A DNA stretch of 64,000 bases, taken from assembly GCF_004027225.2 (NCBI RefSeq), contig NC_044290.2, positions 11,649,406-11,713,405 of the forward strand. The letters run 5' to 3'. A model generated the notes under the pieces. That model was given only the letters and a program-made list of their open reading frames with translations. It searched no databases and was not told where the DNA came from. The position numbers and the translations under genes are program-made. Positions 48,404-57,953 of this stretch are shown here, one piece after another (position 1 is the first letter of the stretch; the number at the start of each line of letters is the position of its first letter). The DNA comes from Strigops habroptila (lineage: Eukaryota > Chordata > Aves > Psittaciformes > Psittacidae).

Positions 48404-48992
48404 ATGTCGCGACTCATCCCGCTGCTGCTCCTGGCGGCTCTGGGCTGTGCCAAGCTGAAGCGGCGGCCGCTGGCGTCGGACGATGGAGCAGACGGTAACC
48501 CCCGAACAGCGGGGACGTGCGCGGGCAGGGCCGGACGGGCGCTGGGCTCCAGGGGGCCGGGGGGGTCCTGCCGCAGCCAGCCCGTGCCCCGCCGGTCCCC
48601 GCAGCCGAGGTAACAGCGGGGAAGGGCTGCGCCAACCTGACCGTGGTGCTGGATAACTGGAAGTTCGCCATCACCTCCCAGCTCAGGAACCTGCTGCTGT
48701 TCGACCACCACACGGTGCTGCCCGACTACGGGAGGTGAGGGGCGGGGGGTGGGCGCACCGGGACCGGCGGGACGGGACGGACGGGGGGTGCTCACCCCGG
48801 TGCCCGCGCAGGATCCGGTCGCTGTCGGGGGCTCTGGACGGGCTGTACCGGGACTTCACGGCGCTGAAGGAGCAGCTGGGGCAGCTCTCGGCGCGCTTCG
48901 CCGAGCTCGAAGCCTTCGTGGAGCAGCTCAGCCGGGACCGCGGCACCGGAGCCCCCCTGCGCCGCCGGGGGCCGCCCCGCGCCCCGCAATAG
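48404..48992 (+). CDS. unrecognised small secreted coiled-coil protein, 133 residues
   Basis: I do not recognise this gene. Coding exons are 48404-48494, 48605-48734 and 48812-48992, in frame across both junctions, with introns of 110 and 77 bases. A non-coding exon ending at 48298 probably precedes it. A signal peptide ([16 protein letters not shown]) is followed by basic KLKRR and acidic residues. Then come a single cysteine at 39, an NLT glycosylation site at 41-43 and a compact segment ([22 protein letters not shown]). Next is a regular heptad coiled coil: I75, L78, L82, L85, F89, L92, L96, L99, F103, L106, V110, L113. The tail is Arg/Pro-rich. One free cysteine before a coiled coil suggests a covalent homodimer (inference). 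AATAAA follows 44 bases after the stop. A real gene is supported by the signal peptide, clean splice sites, perfect heptads and the polyadenylation signal. Confidence 0.8.
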
Positions 48993-49035
48993 CACCGGGC
49001 GGGTCCATGGTGGGGGGGGTCCCCCCGGCCCCATC

Positions 49036-49041
49036 AATAAA
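49036..49041 (+). terminator. AATAAA polyadenylation signal of the small secreted gene
   Basis: A canonical signal 44 bases after the stop at 48992, closing a transcription unit of under 0.9 kb. Confidence 0.8.
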
Positions 49042-49141
49042 GCCGCTGCCGCCATCGCCGCCTCGCTCCAATCTGTGCCCCCCCCCCCCGGTACCCGGTA
49101 CTGCCCCCCCCACACCCCCGGTACCGGGCCCGCCCCTCGCG

Positions 49142-49204
49142 GCTTTACGGCTTGTCGCAAACTCTCCGCCCATTGCGGCGGCCGCCGCCGCGCAGCCGTA
49201 AAGC
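49142..49204. promoter_or_regulatory. FAAP100: FAAP100 upstream region with an 11-bp inverted repeat
   Basis: GCTTTACGGCT (49142-49152) and AGCCGTAAAGC (49194-49204) form a perfect inverted repeat. They flank a CpG-rich core with CCCATTGCGG and a GCCGCCGCC run. It sits where a FAAP100 non-coding first exon or promoter is expected; the start codon exon has an acceptor at 49827-49828. Confidence 0.5.
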
Positions 49205-49254
49205 GGAGCCGCCCGCGCCCCCCGCCCGGTACCCGCAGCCCCACCGGGAGGCGA

Positions 49255-49700
49255 TGGGGGGGGGGGGCGGGATGCAGGGGGGGGGGATGATGATGGGGGG
49301 GGCGGGTTTGGGGGTGTGGGCCTGGGGGGGGAAATGGGGCGGGGGAGCGGGAGTGGGGGTGATGCTTGGGGGGGCTTAGGCCTGTGGGGGGGGGACGGTG
49401 GAGCTGTGGGGGGCTATGGGGCTCAGACGGGGCTGTGGGGCTGAGGCAGGTCGGGGGGGCTGTGGGGCTCAAGCGGGGCTTTGGGGCTCAGATGGAGCTG
49501 TGGGGCTGAGGCGGTTTGGGGGGGCCGTGGGGTTCAGTGGGGCTGTGGGGCTTAGGGAGGTTTGGGAGGTCTGGGGCTCAGGCGGAGCTATTGGGGGCTA
49601 TGGGGCTCAGGCGGGGCTATGGGGCTCAGGCAGGTACGTGGGGGCCTGTGGGGCTCAGGCGGGGCTATGGGGTGCTATGGGGCTGGGTCGCAGCACTCCC
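49255..49700. repeat. G-rich tandem repeat upstream of FAAP100
   Basis: Runs of eight to ten G are followed by degenerate repeats of about 17-21 bases of the type GGGGCTCAGGCGGGGCTATG. It probably lies in the first, non-coding intron of FAAP100. It has quadruplex potential and length polymorphism is likely. Confidence 0.8.
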
Positions 49701-49847
49701 AGTGCTGTCGGTGCCCATGGGGTGCCCGGGCTCAGCCCGCCCCCCGTGGCGCTGGGCCCCATCCCGGGTACCCGCTGGATGATGGGGGGTGTCCGTCCCC
49801 CCCAGCAGTGACCCGTTGCCGCCCCCAGGCCGGCAGCTCGCGGCAGC

Positions 49848-52800
49848 ATGGCGCAGGTGGGCCATCGGGTGGATTACCTGGCGGGGTTCTGCTGCCCGCT
49901 GGGGGGGCTGGCGGCGGGCAAGCCCCGCGTGCTGTGCCACGACAACGAGATCTACCTCTCCAACGGCAGCGAGTTCGTCTACGTCTACGACCAGGAGGGG
50001 AAGGTGCTGAAGGTGAGCGGCGGCGGGGGGGGGGGTCACACCGCGGCACACCCCCTCCCCATGCTGGGGGGTGCTGTGGGTCCGGTGTCCTGGGGCAGGG
50101 GGAAGGCAGCGGGACACCAGTAACAGCAGAGCCCTGCCTGGGGTCCCTCCATCAGGGTGCCCCCATCCATAGGTGACTTGTGTGTGAGCAGGCAGCCCCC
50201 CTGCGCCGGGTGTGGGGGGGTTGCTGCTGTCTGTCCCCTCTCCTCAACCCGCAAGACAAACAGTGGATTAAAGCAGAAAGGCCTTTTTTGCTCCGCGAGG
50301 CAGGTGACGTGTCTGTCATTGCTCCCCTACAGAGGCTTTCGCTATTGTCTCTGCTGTGACTAACAGCAGTCGTCGTGCGGAGTTATACACGGCTTCTTTT
50401 TTTGTTCCTGTTTTCCTTCCTAAGCAAGCCGCTGCTGTAATATCAGGATTTGCCTCCCACACTGTGCTCCTCCTCGCAAAGCAGATCATGTACCGGCTTC
50501 CCGATCCCTGCTGTCCCTCCCCTCAGGGCTCCCTCCTTACCCACAGCCCTCCTCCCGGCCCCCTGCCCCTCACCCGGCAACGCTCGGCTGGGCCCGTGGG
50601 CCTCGGAGCTGCCCAGGGATAGGTTTGTTCCTGGAAATCCCGTGTTTTCAGGACATAACGGCTTTGGTTTGGCTTTGTGCTGGGAGGCGGTGCTGTCCAG
50701 CAAGAGGTTTCTTTGCCAGGGCTCTGCCAGCCTGGCACCGTGGGCACCTTCACTCCCTCGGTGCTCACCCCGGTACGGAGCAGCCCCGTCCCCCTGGGCG
50801 CTGGAGGAAGGTGACGTTTCTCTCTGCTGTCCCCGCCAGGCCGTGTACCGATGCCCCGACCAGGTCTGGCACATGGAGCTGCTGCCGCAGCCCCGGCAGC
50901 TCTACATCCTCTGTGCCCACAGCGGCATTTACTGCGTGTCCCTGGACCAGCAGAGCAGGTGAGTGGCTGCCACCCCGGTGCTGTCAGCCTGGGGGACATG
51001 GGGTGGTTGGAAGCTCCGGCTCGCTGCTCGTGCAGCAGATGCTAAAAGCTGTGCTGTGGGGAGCCTGTTTCCGAGGGCCGGGGGGAGAGGCGGCCAAGGG
51101 AAGCGCTGGCTTCGCCCCACGGCTTGGCTGCGAGCTCTTCCCTCTGTGCTTGAAGGGTAATGGAGCAGACGGATGGTGACGGCCAAGAAAGCAATTGCCC
51201 TTCCGGCGTCCTCCCGGTGGATTCGGACGCCTGCATCTTCCCAGACTCCAGCCTGTGCATGTTCACTCTGCTCAACAACTTCGTCATCACCTTGTCCCAG
51301 GCTCACGGCAAGTGGTGGATGAAGCTGCACGAGCTGCAGTGCCCCGAGCAGGAGAGCCCCCCGTACCGGCAGGTCAGCGAGGTGGGCTTCTGCCCCGGCC
51401 CCCCGCCCGGCGGCGAGGGCGACGGGCCCCCCTCGCACTTCCTGCCCGTCCTGTGCTGCGCGTCCTCCCCGGGCACGCTGGGGTCCGGCGAGGGGCTGTG
51501 GTGCTCGGGGGGCTTCGTGCTGGAGGAGCCCCTCTTCAGCCTGCTCTTCGGGATCGACGCGGCCATGCTGGAGTCTCCTATGATCCTGTGCGGCTTCCCG
51601 GATGGACAGCTCTGCTCCGTGCCGCTGAAAGCCCTCAGCTCCTCGCCTCCCGTTGACGGCTGCCACGACGTTTCCAAGCAAGACCCTCCGGTGAAGATCC
51701 TCCACCATTTAGAAGAGCCCATCGTCTTCATCGGGGCCTTGAGGACGGAGCGGAGGGCGGCGGAAGACGCCGAGGACGAGCAGCTCTTTGGAGACGCTGG
51801 CTGTGACTGCGTGGTGGCCGTGGGCCACTACGGGAAGATGGTGGCCGTGAAGGCGGATCAGAGGGAGGAGGCCACGGTGCCGGAGCTCAGGGAGTACTAC
51901 CTGCGCGGGCCCATCCTGTGCGCCGCCTGCGGCAGCGGCAGCCGCATGTACTACAGCACCCACTCGGACATCTCTGCTGTCGACCTGGACTGGGGGGGCG
52001 ACTCCTCCGACCCCGAGGACGCGGAGAGCAGCACCGGCGTCCTGCCCCCCGTCCTGTCTCCGGCCAGTTTAAGTATCTGTAGCGTTGTGGCTCTTTCCTT
52101 GTCTTCTCGGGCGTCAGAAGGTACTGCTGGCAGCGGGGCGTGCGCTGGGGCTTGGGGTGGAGCGGGGCAGGAGAGCCGCCTAGTCCGGCCCGTGCGTCTC
52201 CACCCCTCCTCTCACGGTCCGCATTGGGCTCCGTCCTCCACCCGTTCTTGTTGACTCCCCTCGTTTTTGTAAGTCGTTTCTGTGTGGAGCATGGCGACTC
52301 GGGACCGGCGCGGCGCCTGCTGCCAGCTCCGGCTCTTCCCCCTCTGCTCGGCATCACGGTGCTGGCACCGGCCCTGCCTGTCCCCTCGTGCTCCCTGCAG
52401 CGGGGGCAGCCTGCGGGGAGCCCCTCAGGGAGCTGGGACGAGGCTCGCTCTGGAAAGGGGGGTTCAGCCATGCTGCTGCCTGCACCCGGGGCTTCCAGCC
52501 TGCACCGCGCGCTCAGCCCCACAGCTTTGGGTGCTGATTGTCCCCCGGCGAGGGCAGCGTGTGGTGCCTGCCCACAGCCTGGGCGTGCAGCAAGGTGCAG
52601 TGCTCGCCCTCAGCCCCTGCTTTGGGAGCAGAGTGCCTGGACAGGGGGAGAGCATCAGCACAAAGCGGGTCAGAGCAGGCAGAGGGGCGAGGAGAGGCTC
52701 CTGGGACACCCAGGCGAGCGCAAGGCAGGCAGCCCGGCCCCCCGTGCTGCCCGCAGAGCTGCATGTGGCTCGCTGCTGGGGACCCTGCATGGCAGCGCTG

Positions 52801-55800
52801 GCTCCCGGCATGCTGCGGCCCCCCCCAGCTCCTGCTGGCCTTGGCTTGGGGGCGGCCAGCTCCGGGAAGCATGGCTGGGGCGGTGGGGCTGTCGGGGACA
52901 GGACAGGGATGGGGGGGGGCGTTTCCCTTCGTGGAGCTGTGTGTGAGGTGGGCAGAGGTGCCGCTGTGGTCCGTGTCCTGTCTCTGTTGTACCCCTCTGC
53001 AGAGGGAGGGGATACCTTGGGGCAGGCAGTGCCGTCCTGTGCTCCCCCGGCACCCTGCGTCCCCCCAACCATCAGGGAAGCCCTGGCTGCCTTCCTGACC
53101 CCCCCCCAGCCACCCCCGGTTGCCTGACCTGCCCCATCTCTGCCTGTAGGTGAATCGGAGCTGTTGGCCTTGTCTGCCAAAGGCCGCCTCATGTCGTGTG
53201 GCTTGTGCAGCCCCGAGGAGCCTGACGTGGAGCTGACACCCGCCGAGATTGGCCGGAGGATTAAGGAGCTGCTCTCTGGGATCGGCAACACCTCGGAGAG
53301 GTAAAGGGCTCAGTGAGCTGCCAGGGTGACGGGCACCAGCCCTTCTGTGCCTCCGCCATGAGCTCTGTCAGTAGCTGCTCCAGCACCCCCGTTTCGGAGC
53401 GCAGGACAGGATAGAAGCGGTGTTTCAGGGCTGCCCCCCGGCGCTGCGGGCAGGCTGGTGTTTACAGCCTCGGCAGCAGAAGGTGGCAGAGGCAGCGTGC
53501 CAGGCGCTGCCAGACGCCCGGCGCTTGCCAAGCCGGCGGGGCCAGGCAGGGCAGGCGCGGGCCCCCGCGGCCATCTGCACCGCGAGGGATGCACCGAGCC
53601 CCCCCGTGGCAGCGGCGTTCCCAGGGTCTGGATCGATGGAGCTGCTCGTCGGGCAGCTCAGCTCAGGGGGGGCTCATGGGCAGAGCACCCTGGATCTGTG
53701 GGGAAGGAGATGGGGAGGTCCTGGGTGGATGAGGGCACTGGGGCTGCTCGGCTCGTCTGGGCGGTGGCACAGAGCCCTTGTGCAGCAGCCCTTTGTCACC
53801 ACCCCCTGCCACGCTCCCGGCGCTGACCCAGTGTCCTCGCTGTCGTCCCTGCTCCTGTTTCAGCTCTGACCCTTTGTCCTTGCAGAGTTTCCTTCCTGAA
53901 GAAAGCAGTGGACCAAAAGAACCGAGCCCTGGCCAGCCTCAACCAGGTGATGAACGTGAGCGCGGCTTTGCTGTCCAGCCAAGAAGGCCAGAAGCCCATT
54001 GCTTGCACTGTCACTGCCAACTGGAGCTGCCTCCTGCTCCGAGACACCGTCACCATCTCCTGCCTGCTGGAGAACTGCAGCGAGTACAGCCTGGAGGAGG
54101 GCTGGACCCTCTGTGTCCAGCTCCTGGCCAGCCCCTGTGCCTTAGAGGAGGAATCTGTGGATGCGGCCACCACCTTCACCTTCCCCATCGACCAGCTCCT
54201 CCCTGGGAACAAGAGGGAGCTGACGCTGCCCCTCGGCTCTGCTGCCGACACCAAGCTGGACCTGCCTCTGACCATCTCCTGTGCCCTCTACTACAGTTTA
54301 CGGGATATTTTGGGCAGCGGCTCCGACTCCTCCGAGGCCCTGGATGATCTCCTGCCCGACGACTCGCCCCTGCTCTCCCCAGACAGAGAGGGGATCTGCC
54401 TGCCCCTCAGCGAGTGCACCATTGACATGCTCCAGTGCCTGCGTTTCGAGAGCAGCCCCCCCGAGCCGGATCCCTCCCCACCGGCTCCTGCGCCCCCAGA
54501 CCCCGTGGAGACCTTCCTCAAAGTGTCCCGGGAGCAGACTGAGCCCGAGGCGGGGAAGGACGGGGAGCAGCCGCCCGCCTCGGGAGAGGGGAACCTGCCC
54601 CCGTCAGCAGCGTCCATCAGGGTGGCCTCGGAGCTGCTGCAAACCGCGCTGAAAACCTCCGGCTCAGGTGGGTTCCTGGGGAGGAGCATCCCCGGAGCTG
54701 CTGGGTTTGTCCTGGGGCAGACGCGCTTCCATCCTGCTGGTTGGAAAACGCCTCCGAGACAACCCTCATTTATCAAAAGGGTAAATTCTGTTCTTACCCT
54801 TTTACTCAGAAAAAAAGGGAGAAATCATAAAATCATGGAATGGTTTGGGTTGGAAGGGACCTTAAAGCTCGTCCAGCTCCAACCCCCTGCCCCGGGCAGG
54901 GACACCTTCCACTAGAGCAGGTTGCTCCAAGCCCCTGTGTCCAACCTGGCCTTGGGCACTGCCAGGGCTGGGGCAGCCACAGCTCCTCGGGGCAGGGGGT
55001 GTCTCTTGGGGCGCTGTCGCAGTGTAACGAGCTCCGCTTTGTGCCCTGTGCCCGCAGAGGTGCCGCTGAGCTGTGCCACGCTGCGCTGGCTGCTGGCGGA
55101 GAACGCCGGCGCCGCGGCGCTGAGCGGCGGGACCGTGACCTCGGTGCGCGGCGCGGCTCCGGACGGAGGAGAGGTGCAGCTGCTCGTGCGAGAGGCAAGC
55201 AGGGGGTTAACCCTCCGGGGGGCTCCCCACCCCACAGCTCCGGCCCGCAGCCCCTCGCCCTCCCTCTCTGGGTGGGTTTGTGTCCCCCCGGTGTTACTTC
55301 CCTGCTAGGCTGGCTTTGTGAGGGGAAAAAGAGGTGCGACGTCCCCTCCCAGTGTCCCTTGGCTGGATCCCTGGGGGTGCTGTTTGCTGTGGGCTTTCCA
55401 CTGGAGCGAACATCCCCTTCTGAGCACGAAGTTAAAGCAGTAACTGCCCGGCTTCTCTGGTGGACCCCGTGCTGGCGGGCTCAGGTTGGGTCACACCTGA
55501 GAGCCCCGATATCGCTGCTGCGACCAGGGACAGTGTTCATCGTGCTTGGGCTGAGCTGGTGGATTAAATCCACCGCGGTGGCAGCCAGTGTCTCGTTGGG
55601 AACGGGCATCCGTTGGCACCGGTGGCACTGGTTGCTCTCCTGGCTGCACTATGGGCTCTGCTGGGGCTGAGGGAGCTGGTGAGGGCTCATCTGGAGCCCG
55701 ACGGCCACCGGGGCTGGGCTGGGGGCAAACACCCCTTAGAGGGGCTGGACAAGGGGTCTGATGTGCCCAGCTGGGCTGGCAGCATCCCTACAGTGTTTGC

Positions 55801-56816
55801 CCGTTCCAGGCTGGAGAGGAAACGGGTTGGGGGGTGCAGGGGGTAGGGATGGGGGAGAAGAGGCTCTTGGGGAGCCCTGTGCCGTGGGGAGGGGTCCTGG
55901 GGTGCCCTCACCCCCTCCCCTGCGTGGCAATGGTGGTGGTGAGGATGTTCTCGCTGTCCCAGGTGTCCATGAACGACTTCAGCCCCGCGGGGCCCATCCA
56001 GGCTGTGGAGATCCTGATGGAGAGCCCGTCCTTGGCCGACATGTGCAGGATGCACCACGCCGTGATCCGGCGCATCCAGGTACGCTCGGCCCCTGCAGAC
56101 GTGGCCCTGGGGGACAGGGGGGACCCCGAGGCCACCAAAGCCCCGAGGGCAGAGCCTGCAGCCGGATGCTCGAGGAGGGTTTCTCTGGCACCACCGTGTG
56201 GCAGCCGGGCCTGGCTTTTGGCAGGACTGGGGAGTGGGAGCATCGTGCACCCCACTCCCTTCCTGAGCTCTGGAACGCCGGGAATGCCGTCCGTCTGCCC
56301 TGGGAACAACCCTGGTCAGCTTGGCAGCCGAGCAGAGCAGAGCAGTGGGGGCTGGCAGCCGTCCCGGAGGTGCTTCAGCGCCGGCACAGCGCGGTGCCAG
56401 GCCTGGGGCGGGCACGGCTGCCAAGCGGAGCCCTGCCTCGGGCCCGGGGCTGGGGCTCCCCGGGCCGGGCGCTCAGAGCTCCCCGTTCCCGCAGGCGCTG
56501 GTGCTGGAGCAGGCGGCGCAGGGCTCGGGGCCCCCCGACCTCCGCATGCAGTACCTGCGCCAGATCCAGGCCAACCACGAGGTGAGCCGGAGCACCGCGC
56601 ACCCACCGTGGCACAGCGCCCTCCCCGTGCGGTGCGCGCCGTGGGGGCCCCTGTGCCAGCGCATCCCTCAACTCCACCTCCTGTGCACAGATGCTGCTGA
56701 AGGAGGCGCAGACCCTACGTGAGCAGTCACCCCACGGCGAGGAGGGAGCCGCGACGGCAGAGAAGCTCCTCCAGATCTACCAGCAGCTGCGTAACCCCAG
56801 CCTTGTTCTCCTCTGA
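49848..56816 (+). CDS. FAAP100: Fanconi anemia core complex-associated protein 100, nine coding exons
   Basis: Partner of FANCB and FANCL in the catalytic module of the Fanconi core complex that monoubiquitylates FANCD2/FANCI. Exons: 49848-50012, 50840-50958, 51156-52120, 53150-53300, 53886-54667, 55058-55194, 55963-56079, 56495-56581, 56691-56816. Total 882 residues (human 881), all phases consistent. Diagnostic stretches are YLAGFCCPLGGLAAGKPRVL near the start, KILHHLEEPIVFIGALRTE, IKELLSGIGNTSERVSFLKK, a run matching human FSLDQGWTLCIQ (here YSLEEGWTLCVQ), and ATLRWLLAENAG. The N-terminal half is known as a beta-propeller; the C-terminal half has helices that bind FANCB/FANCL. The intron after 55194 begins GCAAGC instead of GT, a GC-AG intron. 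A CR1 end sits just before exon 6. Confidence 0.97.
54823..55000 (-). mobile_element. CR1 LINE 3' end, antisense, in FAAP100 intron 5
   Basis: It begins AAATCATAAAATCATGG and runs to the CAGCTCCTCGGGG region, shorter than other copies. Its far end lies about 55 bases before the acceptor of exon 6 (55056-55057), so it supplies sequence near the branch-point zone. Confidence 0.88.
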
Positions 56817-57853
56817 GCAGCGGGGCGAGCCTGAGCCCCGCCGGCCGGGGCGGGTGCCCATGGGACAGCGGCGAGGAGGGACCCCCACCGGAGGAGGAGC
56901 GGGCCCGGGCGGGCGGTGAGGCCCCCGGGCGGCCGCGGCGGTGACCCGGGTTGGGGGGACGTGTGTGTGTGTATGTGTTTTGTGGTCGTGTTGGCAGCAC
57001 CGGAGGGTCGCGGGGCTCCGGCGGCAGCGCTGGGGGCTCCTGGGCTGGCCCCAACCCGGCCCTGCCGCCCCGCAGGCAGCTCCGGGCCGTGGTGTCTTGT
57101 GGATCGTTCTAGCCGTGGTAGTTGTAGTGCTCTCCCGGCCGTGCCGCACCGGCTGTGGGCTGTGCCCCCGTGCCGCCTTGCCTTTCAGGATCAGGACAAA
57201 CAGGGTGCTGTGCCAGGGTGCCCAGCGGGCGCCTGCCCCGGGGGAGCCCCGTTTTCTGCTGGGCAGGGGAGGGGGGTTTCCGCTCCCCCGTTGTTTCTAT
57301 AAAGGATCCCGTGTTTTCGTGGCGGTGCCGCGGGGTTTGGCCGCGTCCTTCCCCGCCCCGCTCCAGTGTCTGTAACTCTGTCGTCTGCCATGAAAACGGT
57401 CGTGCCGCTCATGAGTGCCCGTCTCGTTGCTTTCCATCTCCCACCAGCGCCCCGCCAGCCCCCCGGGGGGCTGCCCCACAGCCCCTTCCTCACCCCCTGC
57501 CTGGCAGAGGGTCCGTGGGCATCCCAGTCCCTCCATGCTCCGGGTCCCAGGGCAGCCCCTCATGGTGCTGCTGGCAGTGGGTTTGTGTGGCTGAGCCCCC
57601 AGCCCCAGCTGCCCCATGGGACCCCCAGCCCTATGCCCCCCAAGCCTGGCAGCTCTGCCTGCAACAGCCTGGGGGTCCCCATATCCCAGAGAGGTGACAG
57701 GGCTGGGATGTAACAGCAGGATCAGCCCTTTCCGTGGGGTGTCGGTGCTCAGTCTCGGGGTTTAAGGCCCCAGGCTGGGCCATGGGGATGTCATGGGATC
57801 CTGGGTGCTGCAGGAGGAAGACAACGCACTGCCCTGGTCTGATCCAAACTGAC
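56817..57853. other. FAAP100 3' UTR and convergent gap before FSCN2
   Basis: GC-rich, with a short GT run at about 56960-56980. No canonical AATAAA is visible for FAAP100; the nearest candidates are weak variants around 57300-57400, so its end is unplaced. No exon is recognised. Confidence 0.4.
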
Positions 57854-57859
57854 TTTAAT
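57854..57859 (-). terminator. FSCN2: ATTAAA polyadenylation signal of FSCN2
   Basis: TTTAAT on the plus strand reads ATTAAA on the minus strand, 95 bases after the FSCN2 stop. This gives a short 3' UTR. Confidence 0.7.
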
Positions 57860-57953
57860 GCCACGAGCCGAGGGGGATCGGGGACAGAGCTGCCCCGGAT
57901 GGTGCCGGTGCCGCCGCCAGCCCTTGCGTGGGGCCGAGCCGCTGCCGCGGGGG

